From Methylococcaceae bacterium (GTDB lineage: Bacteria > Pseudomonadota > Gammaproteobacteria > Methylococcales > Methylomonadaceae), in NCBI GenBank assembly GCA_013140465.1, contig JABFST010000268.1:1-7799 (forward strand): a stretch of DNA of 7,799 bases, written 5' to 3'. This document shows, one piece after another, positions 1 through 6,883 of the stretch. The first letter of the stretch is position 1. The number at the start of each line of letters is the position of its first letter. A model generated the notes under the pieces. The model was not told the origin of the DNA. It saw nothing but the letters and a program-made list of their open reading frames with translations, and did not search any database. The position numbers were made by a program, and so were the translations under genes.

Positions 1-3000
1 TGCGCCACCGAAGGGCATGTTGCGGCATTGCTGGACACGGGGGTGGGGGCCGTTATTGCGACCCAACGTAAGGTTGATAGCGTCGCGGCTTGCGAATTTG
101 CCATTATGTTCTACCGCGTATTGGCAGAAGGCCAACGCAGTTTGCTAGATGCTTTTGAAGAGGCCCGAACGGGGCTGGATTTGGTGAACGGCGCGGTCAG
201 CCGTGGGTTGGCTTATCATCCGCCACCAGACAGTGCCGACATAAGGCCACGCCCTGCTTGGGTGTTATCAGTACGCCCCGGCCAAGAAGCCGTTACTGAC
301 TGGTGTTTAAATCCTGATCCCCTACAAGGCTTGCCCTTGCCTGCCGATATTGGCCTACCCGCCCAACCGTTTTTAAACTTACAAAGCTTTGGGCGCGAAC
401 ATGCGCGTATCTTTTTTGGGCGTGGCGCTTTTATCCGCAGCTTGTACGACAGTTTGACCGATCCCAACCACGAGCCTATTTTACTGCTCTGCGGACAAAG
501 CGGCGTGGGCAAGTCGTCGCTGTTGTTTGCGGGTTTGTTGCCGCGCTTGGAAGCAAGTTTTGACCTGGTGCTGATGGCACGCCCACCTAGTATAGGGATA
601 ATGGCGCAATTGCTGGCCTTGCTGGGTAGTGGGGATAGTTTTGCCGAGGCTTGGCGAGAGCGCGAACGCACCCAGGCCGCACCGTTATTGCTGGTGATCG
701 ACCACGCCGAAGAGCTGTTGCCGGACAACGGGGCCTCAGCACAAGACTGGGAGATCTTGCGCCAGTCATGGGCGTTGTTGTTCAACAGCCAGCCTGCACC
801 GCGCGGCAAATTAGTGTTGGTATTCCGCAAAGAATGGTTGGCGGACTTAAGCGCCGGGCTGGATCAGCAACAGTTGGCACACAGCTGTAAAGTGCTGGAA
901 CGCTTGGATAGGGCTGGGATTATCGAATCGGTGGAGGGTGTAGCTAAAGAGCCGCGTTGTATTGGCAAATACCGCCTGACCTTAGCCGCCGATACCCACG
1001 GACAGGCTCTAGCCGCCCATATTGCGGCGGATTTGTTGGTAGACTGCCAAGCACCTATTGCGCCGACTTTGCAAATTTTGCTGCAACGCTTGTGGGCGCG
1101 CGCCAAATCGCTTAACGATGCCGAGCCTGTTATTGATAGGGCTTTGTATGAACAAGAAAAACGCCGGGGCTTGTTGTTGGAAGATTTTTTTCGTGAACGC
1201 TTGGCGGAATTGGCGCAACTGCATCCTCCCGTGTTGGCATCGGGTTTGGCGTTGGACATTTTATATCGGCACACTAGCGAACTAGGCACGGCTGCCGAAT
1301 GTACGCGTGGGCAATTGGCGCAAGATTACGCCCATTGCCCACAAGCCTTGCAACAAGTGGTGGCTTTTTTTAAAGCCTGTTTTGTGTTGGCAGATGCCAC
1401 CGGGCCAGGGCGTGATGCCGACAAAGCCACGCGCTTGTCGCATGACACTCTAGCGCCGTTAGTGTGCCGCGAGTATCAGCGTTCCGTCAGGCCGGGGCAA
1501 CAAGCACGGCGTATTTTGGAAGAGCGCGGCAAACAGGCTGGTGGCGTATTGCCGCAAGACGATTTGTTGACTGTGGAGCGCGGTCAGCAGGGTATGCGCG
1601 TATGGAACGCCGCAGAAGCGCAGATGGTGGCTGCGGCACAAGCAGTCCGCCACCAAGAACGGCAGCGGCGGGCGAGGCTGCACGGCCTGTTGTCGGCCCT
1701 AGGCGGCGCCTTGCTGGCGATGGTCATCGCAATCGCGTGGCAATGGTCGGAGGCGTTGCGTTACCAATCCTTGGTGTTGGCGGGCCAGTCCCGTCAAGAA
1801 GCGCACCAAGGCCATAGTACCTTGGCGTTATTGTTGGCAATCGAAGCCTTGCCCGGCGCACAGCAATTGCGGCCTTGGGTTGATGATGCCGAAACCGCGT
1901 TGGCGTTTGCCTTAAGCCAAACCCAAGAACAGGCCGCGCCACATCCGCCGGGGCAGGTGTGGGATGCCACGTTTGCTGCCGACGGGCGTCTTGTGGCTAT
2001 CGCCAGCAACCAAGGCGTGTGGCTTTGGGATTGGGCTAAGACGCAGGAGCAGGGGAATACCGATAGTGCGCGTAAGTTGTTGTCAGGTGACAGCCAGCAA
2101 GTGCTGTTGAGTTCCGATAGCCGTTATCTGCTGACCGTGTCGGCAGAGGGTACGCAACTATGGGCTACCGATACGGGTGTGGCTTTGCTGCAATTGCAGC
2201 CAGTAGGCGCAGTCATGCAAGCGGCGTTATCGCCACAAGGCGACCGTATTGCTACGCTAGGCAAAGACGGGCGGCTGCGCTTATGGCATGTTGCCCATGC
2301 GAAAAGTGCGGGAGTCACGGCGGCGGTGACTAGCGAGGTGGCTTTAGGCGCACGCGCCAGCCATCTCGCCTACAGCCAGGACGGTACGCAGATTGCCGTC
2401 GCCATCGGCAAAGAAGTGCGCGTGTTGAATGCCGATAATGGCCTCAGCTTACAACGTTTGGCCCATGCCGAAACCCTGACCCAAACCCGTTTTAGCCCTG
2501 ATGGACGTTGGTTGGCAACCGCATCGGCAGAAGGCCATGTGTGGCTATGGAATCGGGCGGATGGGCAGCAACATTTACAGTTAGCGCAAACTGCCAGTGT
2601 CGAGGCCATTGCCTTTAGCCCCAATAGCCAGTGGTTGGCGACGGCGGGCAGCGATAATAGGGTGCGGATTTGGAGTTTGGCTAGCGGGCGGGAATTGTTC
2701 CACGCCATGCAGGATAGCCCCGTGTGGCGGCTTGGCTTTACCGCTGATGGCAAACAGTTGGCAATAGTGACGCAAAGCCAAGGTTTGCGTTTGTTAAATG
2801 TATCCAATCTGATCGACACGTTTCGGGTGGAACATCAGGCCGCAATAGAAGCCGCTGAATTTAGCCCGGATGGAGGCTGGCTAGCCACAGCTTCGGTGGA
2901 TGGTGCGGTGGTGATGAGCGACGCGCACACGGGTGTGTTGCGCTGGCGGTTAGTGCATGGCAGCGAAGTCAGCCATATCAGTTTTAGCCCAGATGGCAAA

Positions 3001-3924
3001 CGACTCGCCAGTGCTGCTGCGGACGGTATCATCCGTCTCTGGGATACCGCCACTGGGCAACTACAACGGCAGTTGGTGCATCAAGGCAAATTAACGCGGG
3101 TCGTGTTTGAGCGCACGGGGAACCGTTTGGTATCGGCATCAGACGCTGGCAGTGTGCGGGTATGGGCTACGGAGACGGGGGCAATGCAACTAGAGCTTAA
3201 CCATAACGGCCCTGTACACGATGCGGTTTTTAGCCCAGACGGTCTATGGCTGGCGACGGCCTCAGCCGACCACAGCGCACGGCTGTGGTCGGCCAGCAAA
3301 GGCCACGAACGCTTTAGGTGGCAACATGGCGGCGATGTCAGGCAAGTGGCCTTTAGCCCCGACGGGCAGCAACTGGTGACGGCCTCAGCCGATCATTTTG
3401 CCCGCGTGTTTGGCGTGGTGGATGGAGTTGAACGCTGGCGTTTAGGGCATCAGGACAGTGTGGAATCGGCGCTGTTCAGCCCCGATGGGCAATGGCTAGT
3501 CACGGCATCGTCGGATAACTACGCCACGCTGTGGTCTGCCGCCAACGGCAAGCCGCGCTGGCAGTTGGCTCATGGCCTAGCCTTGAGTTATGCGGCATTT
3601 AGCCCCGATAGCCAACATATTGTGACCGCTATGCGCGAAACCTTGGGCGAATCTGGCGCAGACATGGGTGCGCGGGTTTGGGATGTCGCCACAGGGCAAC
3701 AGCGGTTTGCCATCCCCCATGACGCGAGCCTGGTTAAAGCGGTGTTTAGCCCCGATGGTTTGGGTGTGCTGACGGTTTCGCCCGACAAAAGCGCACGTTT
3801 TTGGGATAGGGCCGATTTGCTCCGCTCAGGGTTTGCCTTGCTTGAGGCAGCGCGTGCCACTGCCTTGCCTAGGCAAGCATTGACGGTAGCAGAACGGCGG
3901 CGGTTTTTTCTGGACGATGATTAA
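1..3924 (+). CDS. CHAT protease - STAND NTPase - TM - WD40 repeat protein (5' partial)
   Basis: Predicted signal-responsive protease of the CHAT-STAND-WD40 type; 1307 residues are visible and the N-terminus is off the left edge. The frame is open from base 1, so the TTG at 28 is not a credible start. Window residues 1-60 match the end of a CHAT domain (CATEGHVAALLDTG, AVIATQ, FAIMFYRVLAEGQ). By family analogy the Cys at residue 1 is probably the catalytic one, with the His upstream and unseen. A STAND (nSTAND1-like) NTPase follows: Walker A GQSGVGKSS (165-173), Walker B LLLVIDHAEELL with Asp 234, the FRKEW segment (about 276-280) and IAPTLQILLQRLW (about 354-366). One hydrophobic helix (562-582) follows an Arg-rich stretch, then a helical linker containing LALLLAIEALP, then fifteen WD40 repeats (652-1272). 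Known families: STAND proteins oligomerise after ligand binding; CHAT domains cleave proteins. A conflict or cell-death role is inferred. Domain calls are strong, biological role uncertain. Confidence 0.9.
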   Translation, partial: CATEGHVAALLDTGVGAVIATQRKVDSVAACEFAIMFYRVLAEGQRSLLDAFEEARTGLDLVNGAVSRGLAYHPPPDSADIRPRPAWVLSVRPGQEAVTDWCLNPDPLQGLPLPADIGLPAQPFLNLQSFGREHARIFFGRGAFIRSLYDSLTDPNHEPILLLCGQSGVGKSSLLFAGLLPRLEASFDLVLMARPPSIGIMAQLLALLGSGDSFAEAWRERERTQAAPLLLVIDHAEELLPDNGASAQDWEILRQSWALLFNSQPAPRGKLVLVFRKEWLADLSAGLDQQQLAHSCKVLERLDRAGIIESVEGVAKEPRCIGKYRLTLAADTHGQALAAHIAADLLVDCQAPIAPTLQILLQRLWARAKSLNDAEPVIDRALYEQEKRRGLLLEDFFRERLAELAQLHPPVLASGLALDILYRHTSELGTAAECTRGQLAQDYAHCPQALQQVVAFFKACFVLADATGPGRDADKATRLSHDTLAPLVCREYQRSVRPGQQARRILEERGKQAGGVLPQDDLLTVERGQQGMRVWNAAEAQMVAAAQAVRHQERQRRARLHGLLSALGGALLAMVIAIAWQWSEALRYQSLVLAGQSRQEAHQGHSTLALLLAIEALPGAQQLRPWVDDAETALAFALSQTQEQAAPHPPGQVWDATFAADGRLVAIASNQGVWLWDWAKTQEQGNTDSARKLLSGDSQQVLLSSDSRYLLTVSAEGTQLWATDTGVALLQLQPVGAVMQAALSPQGDRIATLGKDGRLRLWHVAHAKSAGVTAAVTSEVALGARASHLAYSQDGTQIAVAIGKEVRVLNADNGLSLQRLAHAETLTQTRFSPDGRWLATASAEGHVWLWNRADGQQHLQLAQTASVEAIAFSPNSQWLATAGSDNRVRIWSLASGRELFHAMQDSPVWRLGFTADGKQLAIVTQSQGLRLLNVSNLIDTFRVEHQAAIEAAEFSPDGGWLATASVDGAVVMSDAHTGVLRWRLVHGSEVSHISFSPDGKRLASAAADGIIRLWDTATGQLQRQLVHQGKLTRVVFERTGNRLVSASDAGSVRVWATETGAMQLELNHNGPVHDAVFSPDGLWLATASADHSARLWSASKGHERFRWQHGGDVRQVAFSPDGQQLVTASADHFARVFGVVDGVERWRLGHQDSVESALFSPDGQWLVTASSDNYATLWSAANGKPRWQLAHGLALSYAAFSPDSQHIVTAMRETLGESGADMGARVWDVATGQQRFAIPHDASLVKAVFSPDGLGVLTVSPDKSARFWDRADLLRSGFALLEAARATALPRQALTVAERRRFFLDDD
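1684..1746 (+). other. Predicted transmembrane helix between the NTPase and WD40 parts
   Basis: The translated segment, starting GLLSALGGALLAMVIAIAW, is a run of about 20 hydrophobic residues with no charge. It is preceded by a strongly basic stretch (RHQERQRRARLH). By the positive-inside rule the CHAT and NTPase parts would be cytoplasmic and the WD40 part on the far side of the inner membrane. A single TM at this position is common in nSTAND-WD40 proteins, but it could also be a buried helix, so the topology is inference. Confidence 0.65.
1954..3816 (+). repeat. Fifteen tandem WD40 repeats (predicted beta-propeller sensor)
   Basis: Repeat units begin at 1954, 2089, 2209, 2353, 2473, 2596, 2719, 2842, 2965, 3088, 3211, 3334, 3457, 3580 and 3727. 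From 2473 to 3580 the starts are exactly 123 bases (41 residues) apart, giving ten units in perfect register. The usual unit reads like VxxVAFSPDGxWLATASADxxxRLW, so FSPDG and the W of the WD position are the landmarks. Units 1-4 are irregular and divergent. Unit 7 (2719) lacks the Trp, and unit 8 (2842) has MSD instead of WD. Unit 14 carries about eight extra residues containing GESGAD before its RVWD. Fifteen units would suit two seven-bladed propellers plus one spare, or one seven- and one eight-bladed propeller. In STAND proteins such arrays normally sense a ligand or partner. Confidence 0.9.
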
Positions 3925-4153
3925 AGAGTGGGGGTAGGGGAGGACTGCCTATAGTAGGGCTGGGTGCAACGGTTTTAGAAGTTGCAAGATAAGGTCTAAA
4001 GCGGACTTGCTTGGCTTATCTGTTCGCAGTGGCTGTCTCTGTGGACAGCATAAGCCACTTGAGCGTAAGGTGCTGTTTTGGCAAATCGCGAGTGTGGTTT
4101 ACCCGAATACGGCAGTTTTCACTTGCCATTCCTGCTCACGCGAAAGCTAAAGT
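3925..4153. other. Intergenic region between convergent genes with nested inverted repeats
   Basis: Non-coding gap where transcripts of the STAND gene and the dynamin-like gene meet. Inverted repeats seen: TGCAAC/GTTGCA (3965-3970 with 3981-3986), AGATAAG/CTTATCT (3987-3993 with 4015-4021), TGGCTTAT/ATAAGCCA (4012-4019 with 4050-4057) and GCTGTC/GACAGC (4032-4037 with 4044-4049). Several are mutually exclusive, so alternative folds are possible. No stem is followed by a U-run in either direction, so I do not call an intrinsic terminator. No credible ORF, tRNA or tandem repeat is visible here. Confidence 0.5.
4028..4059. terminator. Possible bidirectional hairpin between convergent genes
   Basis: AGTG-GCTGTC, a six-base loop, GACAGC, a six-base bulge (ATAAGC), then CACT: ten base pairs in a bulged stem. 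Its position midway between two converging genes suits a transcription-stopping or transcript-protecting structure. It lacks a U-tract on either side, so Rho-independent termination is weakly supported. Confidence 0.3.
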
Positions 4154-6094
4154 TTAGCTATTATCTGCGGTATAACTGTCCAACTGCATGGCTTTAATCA
4201 TGATCGCCAGTTCGTCGCGTTGGCGTTTTAGGGGTTTTAATTCCGCTTCGAGTGCGGCGATGTTTTCGGCATTGCTGCCTTTGGAACTGCTGATTTTTTT
4301 AAGCATCAGCAAGCGGCTTTCAATTTGTTTTTTATGGTCTTTGATTTGGCACATCAACGGCACTAAGACACCATGACACCAGGCAATCGCGTCTTCATGC
4401 GCACGTTTAAGCACATGCCGGGCATTGGCGATTAAGGTGCTGTAGAGTTTGTTGATGACGATGCTTTGTTCGGTCATCGTGATTCTGGCACTGGAACGGA
4501 ACGCTTCGCCTTGGTCAAAAATGGTTTCCAATTCAATTTGATATGGCTTGATGGAAAACAAGGTAGGCTCAATTTCCTTAAACCCATATTCGTCTTTAAA
4601 GCGTTTGTGCATGGCCTTGACGAGGTTGCGGGTGTCGTTGGTGACTTCTATGGCTTGGTCGAGTAAGTCACGCAAGCTGTCAAACAATTTGCGGATGTTT
4701 TGTTTCATGCCGTAAGTGGTCAGGCTTTTGGCGATTTCACGTTTGGAGGCATTGATGACGGCATCGACCCGTTCGGCAGAGAATGAGGCTATTAAGCGGT
4801 TGGCTTGGACGATAAACACTTTGCGGCTGGCTTGAAAGTTCTCTATGTTTGCCATGTAGAGTTCTTGTTTGCCCTTGGTTTCGTCCATCAATTTTCCCAT
4901 CAGGTCTTGGTTTTGAAAATCGATTTTTTTAAACTCTTCCAGTTGGTGGGTGGCTAGTGAAAGCGAGGTGCCAGTGATGGTTGACGATTCGTTGACCAGA
5001 AAACCGATGTCACGGATAACCGTACCCATCAGGATGTTGCGCTTTTGTTTGATGATGTCGTTGGCGAGGTAATCTTCCAGCGGGGCTAGGCGGCTTTTTT
5101 TAAGCAAAGCGGCATCGGATTTTACTTTAGCTAACAATGCCTGTTTCGCGGACACGGGAAAAATTGTGTTCTCGTTAATTTTTAAGATGTGCGCAGAAGC
5201 GGCAACTTGGGATTTGATGGAGCTTTCATAGTTGTTTACGCCCGCCAAGTCATCCCACATGGCATCGATTTTATTCATGACCACTGCCAAGCCTTGGGTT
5301 TTTTTGCCATGCAAATGGCTGATGTGGGTCATCCACATATCCATATCGCTTTTGGTGACACCCGTGTCTGCGGCAAGGACAAAGACAATGGCTTGGGCAC
5401 TGGGCAACATGTTTAGCGTCAGCTCAGGTTCTGTACCCAAGGCATTCAGCCCAGGCGTGTCGATAATGGTTAAGCCCTCTTTAAGCAAAGGGTGGGGAAA
5501 GCTGATGAGGGCATGACGCCAACAGGGGATTTCTACGGTGTCGGGGTTGACGATGCCTTGCGCGGCGGCTTCGCGCTCATTCCACAAGCCGAGCTTGTCG
5601 GCCAGTTCGCGGTCAACTTTTTTGGTGGCAATCAGCTCTTTAAAGGCTTCCTGCATTTGCGCCGGGGAATTGCAGTCAAGCGTAAGCTGCGTCCACCGTT
5701 CGGGCATTTTTTTAAATTCGGCTAAAGAAATGTCTTCTAGGCGTGTTTCTATCGCCAATAAGCGTATATAGCTGCCGCCTTTGGCATCATAAAACAGCTC
5801 GGTGGGGGACATGGTGGTGCGTCCCGGCGACGACGGCAACAAGCGTACGCCTGTTTCGGCAAAAAACAGGGCGTTGATGAGTTCTGTTTTGCCGCGCGAG
5901 AATTCTGCAACAAAAGCCAAGGTGATGCGATCCGATTCCAACACCGTCAGAATGTTCAAAATGGTGTTAGTGCTATGGGAATCGTTCATACCGTAGCGGT
6001 TGCGCCACTGATGATACATTTCTATAGACTGCGTTAATTTCGCACGCCATTGTGAATATTCGAGCATTTTTTCTTTAAATTCGGGATTCCTCAT
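4154..6094 (-). CDS. Dynamin-like large GTPase
   Basis: A 646-residue predicted bacterial dynamin-like GTPase; such proteins hydrolyse GTP and often act at membranes. All GTPase motifs are present: G1 AEFSRGKT (63-70), G2 GRTT (91-94), G3 DTPG (212-215), G4 NKID (274-277) and G5 SAK (315-317). The first P-loop Gly is replaced by Ala. The rest (about 350-646) is a helical stalk ending in a charged coiled coil (about 583-635). The one moderately hydrophobic patch, around AWCHGVLVPLMC (571-582), is too short for a confident membrane span, so the protein is probably cytoplasmic or peripheral. I chose the ATG at 6094 because AAAAGG lies six bases upstream; an in-frame TTG at 6118 would add eight residues but has no ribosome site. 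It has its own promoter and faces the STAND gene. The coding strand carries five A7 tracts. I cannot assign an exact role (division, membrane repair, defence); the family call is firm. Confidence 0.9.
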   Translation of the reverse strand: MRNPEFKEKMLEYSQWRAKLTQSIEMYHQWRNRYGMNDSHSTNTILNILTVLESDRITLAFVAEFSRGKTELINALFFAETGVRLLPSSPGRTTMSPTELFYDAKGGSYIRLLAIETRLEDISLAEFKKMPERWTQLTLDCNSPAQMQEAFKELIATKKVDRELADKLGLWNEREAAAQGIVNPDTVEIPCWRHALISFPHPLLKEGLTIIDTPGLNALGTEPELTLNMLPSAQAIVFVLAADTGVTKSDMDMWMTHISHLHGKKTQGLAVVMNKIDAMWDDLAGVNNYESSIKSQVAASAHILKINENTIFPVSAKQALLAKVKSDAALLKKSRLAPLEDYLANDIIKQKRNILMGTVIRDIGFLVNESSTITGTSLSLATHQLEEFKKIDFQNQDLMGKLMDETKGKQELYMANIENFQASRKVFIVQANRLIASFSAERVDAVINASKREIAKSLTTYGMKQNIRKLFDSLRDLLDQAIEVTNDTRNLVKAMHKRFKDEYGFKEIEPTLFSIKPYQIELETIFDQGEAFRSSARITMTEQSIVINKLYSTLIANARHVLKRAHEDAIAWCHGVLVPLMCQIKDHKKQIESRLLMLKKISSSKGSNAENIAALEAELKPLKRQRDELAIMIKAMQLDSYTADNS

Positions 6095-6100
6095 CACAAG

Positions 6101-6106
6101 CCTTTT
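6101..6106 (-). promoter_or_regulatory. Ribosome binding site deciding the dynamin-like gene start
   Basis: On the minus strand AAAAGG is followed by a six-base spacer (CTTGTG) and then the ATG at 6094-6092. The alternative in-frame TTG at 6118-6116 lies upstream of this site and has no purine-rich element before it, so the ATG is preferred. Confidence 0.65.
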
Positions 6107-6160
6107 TTGCTTACACAAGTTAAAAGTGGGCCGGAAAATATATTCGGGATACCACTGCTA

Positions 6161-6189
6161 ATTATAGACTATATTTTCAGAACTGTTAG
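6161..6189 (-). promoter_or_regulatory. Sigma70-type promoter for the dynamin-like GTPase gene
   Basis: On the minus strand a perfect -10 box TATAAT (6166-6161) lies 17 bases downstream of CTAACA (6189-6184), which matches the -35 consensus TTGACA at four of six positions. Transcription would start near 6154, giving a leader of about 60 bases before the ATG at 6094. This implies that the GTPase gene can be transcribed independently of pyrE upstream. Confidence 0.6.
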
Positions 6190-6220
6190 GCCGAAATGGT
6201 TGGTTTTACAGATTCAGCCT
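6188..6220 (-). terminator. Possible hairpin just after the pyrE stop codon
   Basis: AGGCTGAA and TTCGGCCT (minus strand, 6220-6213 and 6195-6188) can pair over eight positions including one G-U, with a 17-base loop. The hairpin begins three bases after the pyrE stop. It has no U-tract, and its distal arm overlaps the predicted -35 box of the next gene. It might separate the pyrE transcript from the GTPase gene, but the evidence is thin. Confidence 0.25.
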
Positions 6221-6223
6221 AGC

Positions 6224-6868
6224 TTAATGTGCATTTATACCATAATTTTGCTGATAGGCTTTAATGGCGGCGACTTTGTTACTGTCAATACCCGCCAAAT
6301 AGTCAATAATGTTTTCTAAGGTGATGATGGCGACCACAGGCATTGCGTAGCGGGTTTGGACATCATCTATTGCCGAGCCATCATTGAGTCCGCGTTCTTG
6401 CCTGTCTAGGGCGATGACTACGCCGGCTGGGGTAGCACCCGCTTGTTTAATGATGTCCACCGATTCCCTGACCGATGTCCCTGCGGTAATGACATCATCA
6501 AGGATGATGACCCTGCCTTGTAAAGGTGCGCCCACTAAGCTGCCGCCTTCGCCATGATCTTTGGCCTCTTTGCGGTTGAAGGCAAAGGGGATGTCGTTAC
6601 CGGTGAGTTGCGCGTAAGCAATCGCGGTTGCGCTGACCAAGGGAATGCCTTTGTAGGCCGGGCCGTAGAGGATGTCGGGGTTTAAGCCTGAGTGTAACAG
6701 GGCTTTTGCATAAAACTGGCCTAATTTGCCTAATTGTTCGCCTGTGTTGAATAACCCTGTATTAAAAAAATAAGGGCTGGTGCGGCCTGATTTTAATAGG
6801 AATTCGCCAAATTTTAGGACGCCACAATCCAAGGCGTAGGCAATAAAATCTTTTTGGTAAGCTAGCAT
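6224..6868 (-). CDS. pyrE: Orotate phosphoribosyltransferase
   Basis: Joins orotate to PRPP to make orotidine 5'-monophosphate and pyrophosphate, the fifth step of UMP synthesis; a cytoplasmic enzyme, normally a homodimer. At 214 residues it is close to the 213 of the E. coli enzyme and aligns end to end with it: [18 protein letters not shown] (19-36), GPAYKGIP (69-76), the flexible catalytic loop [11 protein letters not shown] (99-109), the PRPP-binding motif [12 protein letters not shown] (121-132) with acidic pair Asp124-Asp125, and LDRQERG (154-160). The ATG at 6868 is supported by alignment of [13 protein letters not shown] with the start of known PyrE proteins. No clear Shine-Dalgarno precedes it: the upstream bases are AT-rich, then pyrimidine-rich. 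It lies 27 bases downstream of hemW on the same strand and may depend on that transcript. No broken or missing catalytic residue is seen. Confidence 0.98.
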   Translation of the reverse strand: MLAYQKDFIAYALDCGVLKFGEFLLKSGRTSPYFFNTGLFNTGEQLGKLGQFYAKALLHSGLNPDILYGPAYKGIPLVSATAIAYAQLTGNDIPFAFNRKEAKDHGEGGSLVGAPLQGRVIILDDVITAGTSVRESVDIIKQAGATPAGVVIALDRQERGLNDGSAIDDVQTRYAMPVVAIITLENIIDYLAGIDSNKVAAIKAYQQNYGINAH

Positions 6869-6870
6869 GG

Positions 6871-6883
6871 TTAATTTTATTAA
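6871..6883 (-). promoter_or_regulatory. Short AT-rich inverted repeat in front of pyrE
   Basis: TTAAT-TTT-ATTAA forms a 13-base near-palindrome two bases before the pyrE start codon, where a Shine-Dalgarno would normally sit. It could be a weak hairpin, a protein site or simply an AT-rich, unstructured initiation region. Chance is possible at this length. Confidence 0.2.

Noticed and set aside
28..30. TTG as the start codon of the large plus-strand gene
   Set aside because: The frame is open through the window edge and the nine codons upstream encode CHAT motif residues, so the gene begins outside the window.
216..830. 204-residue open frame on the minus strand
   Set aside because: Lies wholly inside the STAND gene, is rich in Ser, Arg and Pro with no recognisable domain, and is typical of an antisense shadow of GC-rich coding DNA.
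864..1289. 141-residue minus-strand frame within the NTPase region
   Set aside because: Antisense shadow: no ribosome site or domain, Cys/Ser/Lys-heavy composition.
2370..3860. Several minus-strand frames with a recurring pattern such as RPSGLK
   Set aside because: The pattern is the reverse complement of the repeated FSPDG coding unit, so it reflects the WD40 array and not a gene family.
4188..5996. Plus-strand frames of 62-94 residues inside the GTPase gene
   Set aside because: All lie opposite a gene with complete GTPase motifs and none shows a domain or a convincing start.
6116..6118. TTG as an upstream start of the GTPase
   Set aside because: No ribosome site precedes it, whereas the ATG at 6094 has AAAAGG at correct spacing.
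6107..6319. 70-residue plus-strand frame with some hydrophobic residues
   Set aside because: It overlaps the pyrE 3' end and the predicted promoter of the GTPase gene, and has no Shine-Dalgarno or family resemblance.
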